51,120 nucleotides of DNA from a bacterium (GTDB lineage: Bacteria; Patescibacteriota; Patescibacteriia; UBA9934; GWF2-40-263): NCBI GenBank assembly GCA_020057555.1, contig JAGVFR010000015.1:1-51120 (forward strand). The letters are read 5' to 3'. Below the pieces are notes generated by a model. It was not told the DNA's origin. It did no database searches and was given only the letters and a program-made list of their open reading frames with translations. Position numbers and translations under genes: made by a program. Below are positions 7,719 through 16,196 of this stretch, piece after piece. Position 1 is the stretch's first letter. Every line of letters begins with the position of its first letter.

Positions 7719-8345
7719 ATGCCATTCATCATTGGTCGAAAACTTGAAATGACCCAAGAATTCAAACCAGACGGAACAGTCATTCCAGTGACTTTGGTTC
7801 AGGCTGAACCAAATATTGTCACGCAGATCCGTACACAAGACAAAGATGGCTATACAGCCGTTCAGCTTGGCACAGAGGTTGTAAAGATGTTGAAGAAACC
7901 AGCTTGTGGTCATTTGAAAGATTTACCACTCATGAACACACTTCGCGAATTTCGAGTGAACGAGACAACACTTGAACGTGGAACCGAAGTTCGTGTTGAT
8001 GCATTTGAACCAGGCGTGAAAGTTGATGTGATTGGATTTTCAAAGGGTCGTGGTTTTGCTGGAGTTATGAAACGCCATCACTTTAAGTGCGGCCACATGA
8101 CACACGGAAACAAAGACCAGCAACGCATGCCAGGATCCAATGCTTCACAACGTCAAGGAAAAGTTATCAAAGGTCAACGCATGGGAGGACATATGGGCGA
8201 TATACGAGTAACTGTAAAAAATCTTGAAGTTGTTTCAGTTGATCCACAAAAGAATTTGATTGCGCTTAAGGGAGCTGTTCCTGGTGCTCGTGGTGGTTTG
8301 ATTCTTATCAAAACAACAAGCGCGAAAACGATATGGCAAGTATAA
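7719..8345 (+). CDS. rplC: Large ribosomal subunit protein uL3
   Basis: 50S assembly-initiator protein of 208 residues. The N-terminal FIIGRKLEMTQEF, the VDVIGFSKGRGFAGVMKRH segment, the central loop GHMTHGNKDQQRMPGS and RQGKVIKGQRMGGHMG are diagnostic. It overlaps rplD by 13 bases, so the two are probably translationally coupled. It opens the contiguous run rplC to secY. The start at ATG 7719 follows TTTTTCTT with no Shine-Dalgarno sequence. Confidence 0.97.
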   Translation: MPFIIGRKLEMTQEFKPDGTVIPVTLVQAEPNIVTQIRTQDKDGYTAVQLGTEVVKMLKKPACGHLKDLPLMNTLREFRVNETTLERGTEVRVDAFEPGVKVDVIGFSKGRGFAGVMKRHHFKCGHMTHGNKDQQRMPGSNASQRQGKVIKGQRMGGHMGDIRVTVKNLEVVSVDPQKNLIALKGAVPGARGGLILIKTTSAKTIWQV

Positions 8346-8968
8346 AGCTATACAATCAAGACGGAAAAGAAACAGGGAGTGTTGAACTAGACTCGTCCTT
8401 GTTTGCTGTTCCTATTCAACAAGAGATTGTCCATGAAGCTGTGCTTGCGCAAATGGCAAACAGTCGTGTTGCGATTGCTCACACAAAAGATCGTGGGGAA
8501 GTTGCAGGAACTGGAAAAAAGCCATGGAAGCAAAAGGGAACAGGACGAGCTCGTCATGGCTCACGTCGTTCACCTATTTGGGTTGGTGGTGGAATTACGT
8601 TTGGACCTCGCAGCGATCGAAATTTTTCTGTGAAGATAAATAAGAAAACTCGTAGAAAAGCTCTTGCAATGGTTTTGACTGACAAAGTAAACGAAGGAAA
8701 ATTCGTTGCTATTGAGCAACTTATAGTTCCTGAAGGAAAGTCAAAAATTCTTGCGCAGATTCTTTCTAAATTGCCAATTGCTGGAAAGAAAACTCTCATT
8801 TTGGTTGAACCGGAAAATCGAGATGTTTCAAAAGCGGCAAGTAATATCCCAAATGTTGAAACTCTGCCAATTAACGCATTGAATGTTGTTGATTTGTTAA
8901 AGAAACCAAACGTGTTGATTTCAAAAGAAGGAATCGAAATGCTAACACGTCTTTACAAGCGGGTATAA
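8333..8968 (+). CDS. rplD: Large ribosomal subunit protein uL4
   Basis: 50S exit-tunnel protein of 211 residues, and in E. coli the feedback regulator of the S10 operon. The tunnel-lining loop with KKPWKQKGTGRARHGSRRSP and the GGGITFGPRSDRNF segment are intact. The C-terminal half has the expected ALNVVDLLKKPNVLISKEG. It overlaps the end of rplC and is followed after 4 bases by rplW. Start is ATG 8333. Confidence 0.97.
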   Translation: MASIKLYNQDGKETGSVELDSSLFAVPIQQEIVHEAVLAQMANSRVAIAHTKDRGEVAGTGKKPWKQKGTGRARHGSRRSPIWVGGGITFGPRSDRNFSVKINKKTRRKALAMVLTDKVNEGKFVAIEQLIVPEGKSKILAQILSKLPIAGKKTLILVEPENRDVSKAASNIPNVETLPINALNVVDLLKKPNVLISKEGIEMLTRLYKRV

Positions 8969-8972
8969 AAAT

Positions 8973-9335
8973 ATGGCATGGTTTAAGAAAGACAAAAAGG
9001 AAGAAGAGAACATTGAGCCGAAAAAAATCGCGCCAGTTTTGAAAACCGGCAAGGTTGTATCGGATGTCATTTTGCGACCGATGGTCACAGAAAAAGCCGC
9101 GCACTTGGCTGCAAAAGGACAATATGTTTTTGTTGTTTCTCAAAATGCCACAAAAATTCAAGTTCGCAATGCTGTTCGAACGATGTATGGAATGACTCCA
9201 ACCTCTGTCAACATTCAACGAGTTGAAGGAAAGATAGTCAGATTTGGACGCGCTAAAGGAAAACGAAAGAATTGGAAGAAGGCGATTGTTACTTTGCCTA
9301 AAGGTAAAAAAATTGAAGTTTACGAAGGTGTATAA
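8973..9335 (+). CDS. rplW: Large ribosomal subunit protein uL23 with N-terminal extension
   Basis: Exit-tunnel rim protein that docks trigger factor and SRP. The core begins at [15 protein letters not shown] and contains [20 protein letters not shown] and [13 protein letters not shown]. It is 120 residues, longer than the roughly 100 of E. coli, because of a charged 30-residue extension ([18 protein letters not shown] and following). It lies between rplD and rplB in the usual order, with gaps of 4 and 5 bases. Confidence 0.95.
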   Translation: MAWFKKDKKEEENIEPKKIAPVLKTGKVVSDVILRPMVTEKAAHLAAKGQYVFVVSQNATKIQVRNAVRTMYGMTPTSVNIQRVEGKIVRFGRAKGKRKNWKKAIVTLPKGKKIEVYEGV

Positions 9336-9340
9336 ATGCT

Positions 9341-10192
9341 ATGCCAGTAAGACGATATAAACCAACAACTGCCGGACGTCGTATCTCAAGTGTAGATACG
9401 TTCGAAGATATTACACGCTCGAAACCCGAGCGTTCCTTAACGATCAAAAGAAAAAAGTTTTCTGGAAGAACAAATGGAAAGATAACAGTTCGTCATCGTG
9501 GAGGTGGAGAGGATCGACGAATTCGACTCATTGATTTCAAGCGTGACAAGTTCGAAATTATTGCGAAGGTTGCAACCATTGAATACGATCCAAACCGTGG
9601 AGCAAGAATCGCGCTTCTTCATTATTCCGACGGAGAAAAAAGATACATGATTGCTGCTATTGGAATGAAGGTTGGTGATCAGATTGTTTGTTCAAAACAA
9701 AAAGGCGAAATCCATACTGGAAATCGTTTTCAACTTCAGCATATCCCAGTTGGAATTGAAGTTTTTGACATTGAGTTAAGACCGGGAAAGGGAGCACAAA
9801 TGGTGCGAGGCGCAGGAACATTGGCGCAACTTATGGCTGTTGAAGGTGCATTTGCAACAATCAAACTTCCTTCTGGTGAAATGCGCATGGTGCCAAAAGA
9901 ATGTATGGCAACAGTTGGCCAAGTCTCAAACCCAGATCGACGCCTCATCCGTTGGGGAAAAGCTGGAAGAATGCGTCATCGTGGAATTAGACCATCAGTT
10001 CGAGGAAAAGCTATGAATCCTGTTGATCACCCACATGGCGGAGGAGAAGGAAAACATCCAATTGGTTTGAAACGTCCAAAAACACCATCTGGAAAACCAG
10101 CGCTTGGTGTTAAAACACGACGCAAGAAAGCGTCAGATCAATGGATTATTAAACGTCGTAAGTTGGGAAGATTTGTCGGTGGAGCAGCTTAA
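9341..10192 (+). CDS. rplB: Large ribosomal subunit protein uL2
   Basis: Protein of 283 residues near the peptidyl-transferase centre, at full length. Hallmarks are the N-terminal [12 protein letters not shown], the [20 protein letters not shown] block, and the C-terminal [18 protein letters not shown] with the conserved His implicated in peptidyl-transferase function. The C-terminal basic tail ([16 protein letters not shown]) is normal. It is followed by rpsS after 18 bases. Confidence 0.98.
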   Translation: MPVRRYKPTTAGRRISSVDTFEDITRSKPERSLTIKRKKFSGRTNGKITVRHRGGGEDRRIRLIDFKRDKFEIIAKVATIEYDPNRGARIALLHYSDGEKRYMIAAIGMKVGDQIVCSKQKGEIHTGNRFQLQHIPVGIEVFDIELRPGKGAQMVRGAGTLAQLMAVEGAFATIKLPSGEMRMVPKECMATVGQVSNPDRRLIRWGKAGRMRHRGIRPSVRGKAMNPVDHPHGGGEGKHPIGLKRPKTPSGKPALGVKTRRKKASDQWIIKRRKLGRFVGGAA

Positions 10193-10210
10193 ACCTGTTT
10201 AAAAGTATCT

Positions 10211-10561
10211 ATGTCACGAAGTCTTAAAAAAGGACCTTTTGTCCATCCAAGCATTATCAAAAAACTTGCCAAAGTCAGGCAAGGTGATCAAACACCCATC
10301 AAAACATGGGCGCGGTCTTCGACTATTACTCCTGAAATGGTTGGATTTACATTTGCCGTGCATAATGGAAAAGATTTCGTGAAGGTTCGCATTGTTGAAA
10401 ACATGGTCGGTTATAAACTTGGTGAGTTTTCACCAACACGAAAGTTTGTCCGCCATGGTGGAAAGGTCCAGAAGGAAGAAACAACAGGAGTAGGACTTTC
10501 AATGGGAGCACCAATAGCGCCAGCTTCTACACCAGCTGCTAAAGCAGCGCCAAAAAAATAA
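10211..10561 (+). CDS. rpsS: Small ribosomal subunit protein uS19 with Ala/Pro-rich tail
   Basis: 30S head protein. [36 protein letters not shown] and GHKLGEF-like [17 protein letters not shown] identify S19. It has 116 residues against 92 in E. coli; the difference is a C-terminal tail of about 25 residues (ending [12 protein letters not shown]) that is low in complexity and probably disordered. It lies between rplB and rplV as expected. Confidence 0.95.
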   Translation: MSRSLKKGPFVHPSIIKKLAKVRQGDQTPIKTWARSSTITPEMVGFTFAVHNGKDFVKVRIVENMVGYKLGEFSPTRKFVRHGGKVQKEETTGVGLSMGAPIAPASTPAAKAAPKK

Positions 10562-10574
10562 ATAGCATTACATT

Positions 10575-10967
10575 ATGGAAGTAAAGGCAAGCGCGCGTTC
10601 AGTACGCATCTCACCACGAAAAATTCGATTAGTCATTGACGTAATCCGTGGTAAGAAAGTAGCTGAAGCGCAAGCACAACTGAAATTCATGAAAAAGGCG
10701 GCGGCATTGCCAGTTCTTAAACTTTTGAATTCAGCAATTGCAAACGCAAAGAATAATTTCAAACTGGATGAAACGACTTTGTATGTGAAAGAGATTGTTG
10801 GAAATGATGGTCAAACATTGCACCGATGGACATCCAAAGCAATGGGTCGTTCTTCACCGATTCGAAAGAGATCAACGCATATAATGATTGTGTTGGATGA
10901 AGGTGAAGGAAAAAAGAAGCTGAAAAAGCTTAGAAAGCTAAAGAAGCTGGAGAGTTTCGAAAAATAA
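10575..10967 (+). CDS. rplV: Large ribosomal subunit protein uL22
   Basis: Exit-tunnel protein of 130 residues. VRISPRKIRLVIDVIRGKKV, the long beta hairpin with QTLHRWTSKAMGRSSPIRKR, and THIMIVLDEGE are all typical. The C-terminus adds a short Lys/Leu repeat (KKLKKLRKLKKLESFEK) that is probably a basic helix. It is adjacent to rpsC with a gap of one base. Confidence 0.96.
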   Translation: MEVKASARSVRISPRKIRLVIDVIRGKKVAEAQAQLKFMKKAAALPVLKLLNSAIANAKNNFKLDETTLYVKEIVGNDGQTLHRWTSKAMGRSSPIRKRSTHIMIVLDEGEGKKKLKKLRKLKKLESFEK

Positions 10968-10968
10968 T

Positions 10969-11631
10969 ATGGGACACAAAGTTCATCCACGAGTATTCAG
11001 ATTAGGTGTCACCCGCGGCTGGGACGCGGTTTGGTTTGCTAATCGAAAACAATTCAAACAGAATCTTTCTGAAGATGTTAACATTCGCGCGTTTTTGAAA
11101 AAAGAACTCAAAGAAGCGCTTATGGATCGAATCGAAATGGAACGGTCAATGCAGAATTTGAAGATTTCAATCTTTGCGGCAAAACCGGGTCTTATTATCG
11201 GACGGGCTGGCTCTGGAATCGACGAATTGACAAAAAAGATTAAAGACAAGTTTTATCCAGGTAAACGCATTGGACTCAGTATCAACGTGAAAGAATTGAG
11301 ACAATCCTCGCTTTGTGCGAACGTGGTTGCTCAACAGATGGCGTTCGAAATTGAAAAGCGTATGCCATTTCGTCGTGTAATGAAGTCTGCTGTTGAACGT
11401 GTGATAAAAGCAGGCGCGCAAGGAGCAAAGGTAATTATTAGTGGAAGATTGAACGGCGCTGAAATTGCTCGCACAGAAATGATTGCTCAAGGAAAAACAC
11501 CACTTCATAACCTTCGTTCAGATATAGACTTTGCTTCAGTAAGAGCTCAAACTATCTGGGGAGCAATTGGAGTGAAAGTTTGGATAAACAGAGGTGAGGT
11601 TTTTGGAAGGGGAGAAGAGGAAAAAAGTTAA
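10969..11631 (+). CDS. rpsC: Small ribosomal subunit protein uS3
   Basis: 30S mRNA-entry protein of 220 residues. MGHKVHPRVFRLGVTRGWDA opens the protein. The KH domain has GLIIGRAGSGIDELTKKIK (the GxxG loop is GRAG), and the C-terminal domain has GAQGAKVIISGRLNGAEIAR and IWGAIGVKVWINRGEVFG. Length and layout are normal. The start is ATG 10969 in the context AATATG. Confidence 0.97.
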   Translation: MGHKVHPRVFRLGVTRGWDAVWFANRKQFKQNLSEDVNIRAFLKKELKEALMDRIEMERSMQNLKISIFAAKPGLIIGRAGSGIDELTKKIKDKFYPGKRIGLSINVKELRQSSLCANVVAQQMAFEIEKRMPFRRVMKSAVERVIKAGAQGAKVIISGRLNGAEIARTEMIAQGKTPLHNLRSDIDFASVRAQTIWGAIGVKVWINRGEVFGRGEEEKS

Positions 11632-11652
11632 AAGTGAGATGAAAAGATTAGT

Positions 11653-12072
11653 ATGCTTATTCCGAAAAAAGTCAAACATCGTAAATGGCACAAGGGCCGA
11701 GGTCGTAATAAACGTATTGCAACAACAAAAACTGCAATCGCGTTTGGGACATTCGGCATCAAAGCCACAACAGGCGCATGGGTAACCTCGCGTCAGATTG
11801 AGGCTGCCAGACGTGCAATGACACGCGCCATCAAACGCGGCGGAAAAATTTGGATTCGTATTTTCCCAGATAAGCCTGTTACTGCTAAAGGATCGGAAAT
11901 GCCTATGGGAAAAGGGAAAGGCGCGGTAGATCATTATGTTGCAATTGTGAGACCAGGAACAGTAATGTTTGAAATGGGTGGAATTGATGAAAAGTTAGCA
12001 AGACTTGCCCTTACACTTGCTGGACACAAGCTTCCAGTTAGAACAAGGATAATTTCTCGAGAAATGGAATAA
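11653..12072 (+). CDS. rplP: Large ribosomal subunit protein uL16
   Basis: 50S A-site finger protein of 139 residues. It starts [17 protein letters not shown] and contains [32 protein letters not shown] and [18 protein letters not shown], including the conserved Arg after MGxGKG-type turns. The order rpsC-rplP-rpmC is standard. Start ATG 11653 follows a GAGATGAAAAGATTAGT stretch without a clear Shine-Dalgarno sequence. Confidence 0.97.
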   Translation: MLIPKKVKHRKWHKGRGRNKRIATTKTAIAFGTFGIKATTGAWVTSRQIEAARRAMTRAIKRGGKIWIRIFPDKPVTAKGSEMPMGKGKGAVDHYVAIVRPGTVMFEMGGIDEKLARLALTLAGHKLPVRTRIISREME

Positions 12073-12073
12073 T

Positions 12074-12256
12074 ATGGAAATGAAAACCTTACGCGAAAAA
12101 ACCAAAGAAGGACTTGCTCACGAGCTTGAACTTGCACGAACACATCTTAAAGAGCTTGAATTCAAGCGTGCGGCGAATCAATTAAAAAATGTCCGCGATA
12201 TAAGAAAGACAAAACAAACAATCGCGCGCATTCAGTCTCTTCTTTCTTCTAAATAA
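12074..12256 (+). CDS. rpmC: Large ribosomal subunit protein uL29
   Basis: Small helical protein at the tunnel exit, 60 residues. [20 protein letters not shown] followed by [17 protein letters not shown] fits L29 in size and pattern. It sits one base after rplP and two bases before rpsQ in the canonical order, which strengthens a call that would be weak on sequence alone. Confidence 0.9.
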   Translation: MEMKTLREKTKEGLAHELELARTHLKELEFKRAANQLKNVRDIRKTKQTIARIQSLLSSK

Positions 12257-12258
12257 AT

Positions 12259-12507
12259 ATGTCAACACAAAATCACAACTGTCGATCTCTTAAAGGAATC
12301 GTTGTTTCTGACAAAATGGAAAAGACGATCGTTGTTCGTGTTGATCGAACAGTTGTTCATCCGAAATATGGCAAGCGTTATGTAAGAAGCAAGAAGTATC
12401 ACGTACATGACGAAAAAAAGGCATTCAAAGTTGGAGACACAGTTACGTTTCAAGAATGCCGTCCATATTCTAAAACAAAAAGATGGATTGTTGTTCGTTC
12501 AGCATAA
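12259..12507 (+). CDS. rpsQ: Small ribosomal subunit protein uS17
   Basis: Primary 16S rRNA-binding protein of 82 residues. [40 protein letters not shown], and [18 protein letters not shown] are diagnostic. Position between rpmC and rplN is canonical. No unusual feature. Confidence 0.95.
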   Translation: MSTQNHNCRSLKGIVVSDKMEKTIVVRVDRTVVHPKYGKRYVRSKKYHVHDEKKAFKVGDTVTFQECRPYSKTKRWIVVRSA

Positions 12508-12513
12508 ACTTAT

Positions 12514-12885
12514 ATGGTACAGCTACGATCAATGTTAAAAGTTGCCGATAACACAGGCGCGAAAAAGCTTGGAGTCATTCGCGTACTTGGCGGTTACCAA
12601 AAACGATATGCAACTATTGGTGATCTTGTTGTTGCGTCTGTTAAAGAGGCTGTGCCACATGCAAGCGTAAAAAAGAGTGATGTCGTTACAGCGGTAATTG
12701 TGCGAACATGTAAAGAAATTCGACGAAAGGATGGAACGTATATTCGTTTCAGCGAAAACGCCGCTGTTATAATTGATAAAAAAACAAAAGAACCAAAAGG
12801 CACACGCATCTTTGGGCCAATTGCTCGCGAGTTGCGTGCTGGTGGATATACAAAAATAATCTCACTAGCACCTGAAGTTTTGTAA
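12514..12885 (+). CDS. rplN: Large ribosomal subunit protein uL14
   Basis: 50S subunit-interface protein of 123 residues, standard size. [54 protein letters not shown] and [20 protein letters not shown] match L14 from end to end. It opens the spc part of the cluster, 6 bases after rpsQ; the start is in the context TATATG. Confidence 0.97.
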   Translation: MVQLRSMLKVADNTGAKKLGVIRVLGGYQKRYATIGDLVVASVKEAVPHASVKKSDVVTAVIVRTCKEIRRKDGTYIRFSENAAVIIDKKTKEPKGTRIFGPIARELRAGGYTKIISLAPEVL

Positions 12886-12889
12886 AAGT

Positions 12890-13213
12890 ATGAAAATCAA
12901 AACAGGAGACAAAGTGAAGATACTAACTGGAAAAGACCGTGGAAAAGAAGGGGTCATTATTCAGGTTTTTCCAAAGGTTGAACGAGTGGTGGTTGAAGGG
13001 ATCAACATGATGACGCGACACTTGCGAAAACGCGCGAATCATCCAGGACAAAAAATTCAATTTGCTTCACCTCTTCACATCTCAAACGTGAAACTCATTT
13101 CACCAAAAAGTGGAAATAGTGGAAGAGTAGGATATAAAAAAATTGAAGCTGATGGAAAAATGCGAAAAATTCGCGTGATCAAATCAAAAGGTATAAAAGA
13201 GGACGTAGAATAA
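12890..13213 (+). CDS. rplX: Large ribosomal subunit protein uL24
   Basis: 50S assembly-initiator protein of 107 residues. The KOW motif lies in KIKTGDKVKILTGKDRGKEG; downstream are VEGINMMTRHLRK, ASPLHISNVKLISP and a C-terminal KSKGIKEDVE. Four bases separate it from rplN. The gap to rplE (94 bases) holds a nested hairpin. Confidence 0.95.
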   Translation: MKIKTGDKVKILTGKDRGKEGVIIQVFPKVERVVVEGINMMTRHLRKRANHPGQKIQFASPLHISNVKLISPKSGNSGRVGYKKIEADGKMRKIRVIKSKGIKEDVE

Positions 13214-13222
13214 AGTAAATTC

Positions 13223-13299
13223 GTTACGGAATTACGGAAAGTACCGATATACAGATAAGACAACATTCCGTATATCAGTAATATCCGTACATCCGTAAC
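13223..13299 (+). promoter_or_regulatory. Nested hairpin before rplE
   Basis: GTTACGGA (13223-13230) pairs with TCCGTAAC (13292-13299), ACGGA (13234-13238) with TCCGT (13284-13288), and GATATAC (13246-13252) with GTATATC (13270-13276). The stems are collinear and nested, so the whole gap between rplX and rplE can form one long interrupted hairpin ending about 8 bases before the ATG. A role in controlling L5 and later genes is inferred. Confidence 0.5.
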
Positions 13300-13307
13300 A
13301 ACCATTT

Positions 13308-13844
13308 ATGGCTTTGAAAGAGACTTACAAAAAAGAAATTATTCCTAAACTCATGAAAGAGTTTGGGTATAAAAATGTAAACGCTGTTCCAAGTGTAAAA
13401 GCGGTCACTCTTAATATTGGAATTGGTCCTGGACTTAAGGATGCGAAATACACGGAAACAGCAGAGCAAACGCTAATTCGCATTACTGGCCAGAAGCCAA
13501 TTAAAACCCTTGCTCGAAAATCAATTTCAGCTTTCAAAATCCGAGAAGGAATGGTTGTTGGAATGAAAGTAACAATGCGAGGAAAAAGAATGTGGACGTT
13601 TTTAGACAAGCTCCTCCATGTGTCACTTCCGCGCGTAAGAGATTTTCGAGGGCTTTCACCAAAAGCTTTTGACGGAAACGGAAATTATTCAATCGGGTTC
13701 AAAGAACATACTGCCTTTCCAGAAATTCGAAGCGACGAAATTGAAACGATTCACGGCTTGCAAGTGACGATTGGAACAACAGCAAAGTCTAATAAAGAAG
13801 CAGAAGCTCTACTTAAACACCTCGGTCTACCTCTTACGAAATAA
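13308..13844 (+). CDS. rplE: Large ribosomal subunit protein uL5
   Basis: 5S rRNA-binding protein of 178 residues, full size. [31 protein letters not shown], the segment [39 protein letters not shown] and [15 protein letters not shown] are typical. It is separated from rplX by the structured gap and followed by rpsN after 2 bases. Confidence 0.97.
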   Translation: MALKETYKKEIIPKLMKEFGYKNVNAVPSVKAVTLNIGIGPGLKDAKYTETAEQTLIRITGQKPIKTLARKSISAFKIREGMVVGMKVTMRGKRMWTFLDKLLHVSLPRVRDFRGLSPKAFDGNGNYSIGFKEHTAFPEIRSDEIETIHGLQVTIGTTAKSNKEAEALLKHLGLPLTK

Positions 13845-13846
13845 TT

Positions 13847-14032
13847 ATGGCAACGGAAAATCAAATTGCTAAATCCAGACAAAAGCCGAAATTCTCCACA
13901 CGTGCGGTGAATCGCTGTTGGCGATGCGGTAGACATCGTGGATATATTCGTGTGTTTGGACTTTGCCGTATTTGTTTCCGAGAACTTGCGAATCGAGGTG
14001 AAATTCCAGGTATAAGAAAATCGAGCTGGTAA
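13847..14032 (+). CDS. rpsN: Small ribosomal subunit protein uS14, zinc-binding short type
   Basis: Protein of 61 residues with the zinc-ribbon form of S14 (often named rpsZ): [19 protein letters not shown] then [15 protein letters not shown] gives two CxxC pairs. The short zinc type is the ancestral form also used by Gram-positive bacteria. A 138-base gap with strong RNA structure separates it from rpsH. Confidence 0.96.
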   Translation: MATENQIAKSRQKPKFSTRAVNRCWRCGRHRGYIRVFGLCRICFRELANRGEIPGIRKSSW

Positions 14033-14041
14033 ACTTTATCT

Positions 14042-14165
14042 GATCTTTGCAAAACTTGATGAGATTTCGACGCGCGGGGGAAACAAATGTCGAGGCGTAA
14101 TGAAAATTACAGTGAGACATTTGTGGGGCCCCGTAAGTCGAAATAACGCGAGTTTTGCGAAGATC
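14042..14165 (+). promoter_or_regulatory. 124-base nested RNA hairpin directly upstream of rpsH
   Basis: Five collinear stems fill the rpsN-rpsH gap. P1 is 15 bp with one G-U pair (14042-14056 with 14151-14165), P2 ATTTCGAC with GTCGAAAT (14064-14071, 14137-14144), P3 CGGGG with CCCCG (14075-14079, 14129-14133), P4 ACAAATGTC with GACATTTGT (14083-14091, 14116-14124), and P5 GTAAT with ATTAC (14097-14101, 14106-14110) capped by a GAAA tetraloop. The structure ends 5 bases before the ATG. It is a strong candidate for a ribosomal protein leader inside the operon, possibly bound by S8 (inference). Confidence 0.7.
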
Positions 14166-14170
14166 CCAAT

Positions 14171-14563
14171 ATGATTACAGACCCAATTTCCGATATGCTT
14201 ACGCGCATTCGTAATGCGCAGCAAGTAAAAAAAGAAGTCATAACCCTTCCTTCCTCGAAGATCAAATTTCATATTGCAAAAATATTAGAGGCCGAAGGGT
14301 ATGTAGGAAAAGTTGAAGAAATAAAAGGTGAAAAATTTCCAGAACTTCGCCTTGTTTTGAAGTACGATAACAAACAACCATACATTCGAATGATCAAGCG
14401 AATCAGCAAACCTGGAAATCGAGTGTACGCGAAATCGACTGAATTGCCACGAGTGTTGTCTGATATTGGAATTGCAATCATTTCTACACCAAATGGACTC
14501 ATGACTAACAAAGAAGCGCGAGCACGCAGACTTGGTGGAGAAATAATCTGCGAGATTTCATAA
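14171..14563 (+). CDS. rpsH: Small ribosomal subunit protein uS8
   Basis: Primary 16S rRNA-binding protein of 130 residues. DPISDMLTRIRNAQ at the start, then KFPELRLVLKYDNKQ-type strands, RISKPGNRVYAK, and the C-terminal GIAIISTPNGLMTNKEARAR and GGEIICEIS are diagnostic. In E. coli S8 represses the spc operon by binding its mRNA; here a long hairpin sits right before this gene, but a regulatory link is only inferred. Start ATG 14171 has no Shine-Dalgarno sequence. Confidence 0.97.
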   Translation: MITDPISDMLTRIRNAQQVKKEVITLPSSKIKFHIAKILEAEGYVGKVEEIKGEKFPELRLVLKYDNKQPYIRMIKRISKPGNRVYAKSTELPRVLSDIGIAIISTPNGLMTNKEARARRLGGEIICEIS

Positions 14564-14579
14564 TTCTTTCTTCCAACAT

Positions 14580-15140
14580 ATGTCACGCATTGGAAAACAA
14601 CCAGTAATAATTCCAGACGGAGTTACAGTGTCTGTTCAAGGACAGACAGTTACCGTCAAAGGACCAAAAGGAGAACTTGTTCAAAAGTTCAACTCTGCTG
14701 TTAATATTGCTCTGAAAGAAGAGGATGGAATCAAAACAATTGTTGTGACTGTTGCTGATGAAACAGACAAATTTTTGCGTGCACAATGGGGAACAGTGCG
14801 AGCAATCATACAAAACATGGTAAAAGGTGTTGTTGAATTTTTTTCAAGTCAACTCGAAGTAAACGGAGTTGGTTATCGTGTAAACATGAAAGGAAAGGAT
14901 ATTGTTTTGAACATTGGATTTTCGCATGAAGTTCCTTTCATTATTCCAAAAGGAATTGAAGCATCTGTTGAAGGAAATTTAATAACGATAAAAGGCGCTA
15001 ACAAGCATTTGGTAGGAGAAATTGCGGCTAACATTCGTCGAATTAGAAAACCAGAACCATATAAAGGAAAAGGAATTAAATACATTGGAGAAGTGGTTCG
15101 TCGTAAATCAGGTAAAGCGCAAAAAGCTGCGGCAGCATAA
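14580..15140 (+). CDS. rplF: Large ribosomal subunit protein uL6
   Basis: 50S stalk-base protein of 186 residues. MSRIGKQPVIIPDGVTVSV, GPKGELVQKF, VNGVGYRVNMKGKDIVLNIG, FSHEV and the C-terminal IRRIRKPEPYKGKGIKY define L6. A short Ala-rich tail (KSGKAQKAAAA) ends the protein. It is 16 bases after rpsH; start context ACATATG. Confidence 0.97.
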   Translation: MSRIGKQPVIIPDGVTVSVQGQTVTVKGPKGELVQKFNSAVNIALKEEDGIKTIVVTVADETDKFLRAQWGTVRAIIQNMVKGVVEFFSSQLEVNGVGYRVNMKGKDIVLNIGFSHEVPFIIPKGIEASVEGNLITIKGANKHLVGEIAANIRRIRKPEPYKGKGIKYIGEVVRRKSGKAQKAAAA

Positions 15141-15169
15141 GAAGTTATTCGTGACGACAATCAAAAGGT

Positions 15170-15526
15170 ATGTCCAAAAATATCAAACTCAAACAGGTTC
15201 ACGCTTTACGACGCGCACATAGAACACGCGCTCGGATTTCAGGCACTTCTGATTGTCCTCGTTTGAGTGTTAAGCGAAGTTTGAAGCACATCTACGCACA
15301 GCTAATTGATGACACATCAGGCAAAACACTTGCTTCGTCTTCAGACAAAGATATAGAAGTCAAAGCAAAACCTGTTGAAATTGCAAAAGCTGTTGGGAAG
15401 AAACTTGCTGAAAAAGCTGTTGAAAAAGGTTTGAAGAAAGCTGTGTTTGACAGAGGTTCTTATCGTTATCATGGACGCGTGGCGGCCATTGCAGAGGGCG
15501 CGCGTGAAGGTGGGCTCAAGATATAA
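15170..15526 (+). CDS. rplR: Large ribosomal subunit protein uL18
   Basis: 5S rRNA-binding protein of 118 residues. [40 protein letters not shown], and [20 protein letters not shown], followed by EGGLKI, are typical. The next gene, rpsE, starts one base after its stop codon. Nothing unusual. Confidence 0.96.
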   Translation: MSKNIKLKQVHALRRAHRTRARISGTSDCPRLSVKRSLKHIYAQLIDDTSGKTLASSSDKDIEVKAKPVEIAKAVGKKLAEKAVEKGLKKAVFDRGSYRYHGRVAAIAEGAREGGLKI

Positions 15527-15527
15527 T

Positions 15528-16193
15528 ATGACCGAACAGCAACCAACAACTCAAGCTCAAACTACTGAACCAGCAAAACAAGTTGCGCCTCGTTCAGGTA
15601 ATCGAAATTCAAGAGGTGGTGGAGATCAAAGAAATCGAGGTGGAAATCGTCGTGGTGGTGAAGGTGGAGGAGGTCGTGGTAGGGCGCGAGGAAAAACTCA
15701 ACAAGTTCGAGAATACGAACAAAAGATTTTGGATTTAGCGCGAGTCACTCGTGTGACTGCTGGAGGAAAACGAATGTCTTTCCGCGCCGCACTTGTGATT
15801 GGTGATAAAAAAGGAAAAGTTGGACTTGGAGTTGCAAAGGGCGCAGACGTTCAAATTGCTGTTGAAAAAGCTTATCGTCAAGCAAAGAAAAACATCATTA
15901 CAGTTCCGATTGAAAACGAAACCATTCCACACGCGGTTTTGGTAAAAGAGGGTTCAGCAATTGTTTTGCTTAAACCAGCACCAAAAGGAACTGGACTTAA
16001 AACTGGTGGAGCTGTACGAACAGTGCTCGAGTACGCAGGTGTGCCAAACGTTGTATCGCGCGTTCTCAATTCTTCAAATAAAATCAACATTGCACGAGCA
16101 GCGCTTTCTGCTCTTCAGCAATTTGGAAGTAAAGGAAAGAGAATGAATAAAAATATTGAAATTGAAGAAATCAAATCAACTTCGAATGAATAA
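15528..16193 (+). CDS. rpsE: Small ribosomal subunit protein uS5 with RGG-rich N-terminal extension
   Basis: Accuracy and mRNA-entry protein of 221 residues. The S5 core starts near residue 62 with VREYEQKILDLARVTRV and TAGGKRMSFRAALVIGDKKG, and has GTGLKTGGAVRTVLEYAGV in the C-terminal domain. The first 60 residues are an extension rich in Gln, then Arg and Gly (SRGGGDQRNRGGNRRGG), resembling RNA-binding RGG boxes. I chose ATG 15528, which follows the rplR stop, over an upstream in-frame ATG inside rplR. L30 (rpmD), which normally follows, is absent. Confidence 0.95.
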   Translation: MTEQQPTTQAQTTEPAKQVAPRSGNRNSRGGGDQRNRGGNRRGGEGGGGRGRARGKTQQVREYEQKILDLARVTRVTAGGKRMSFRAALVIGDKKGKVGLGVAKGADVQIAVEKAYRQAKKNIITVPIENETIPHAVLVKEGSAIVLLKPAPKGTGLKTGGAVRTVLEYAGVPNVVSRVLNSSNKINIARAALSALQQFGSKGKRMNKNIEIEEIKSTSNE

Positions 16194-16196
16194 CAT

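Noticed and set aside
15447-15527. Upstream in-frame extension of rpsE into rplR
   Set aside because: It overlaps conserved rplR coding sequence; the ATG at 15528 directly follows the rplR stop and fits the start context of the other cluster genes.
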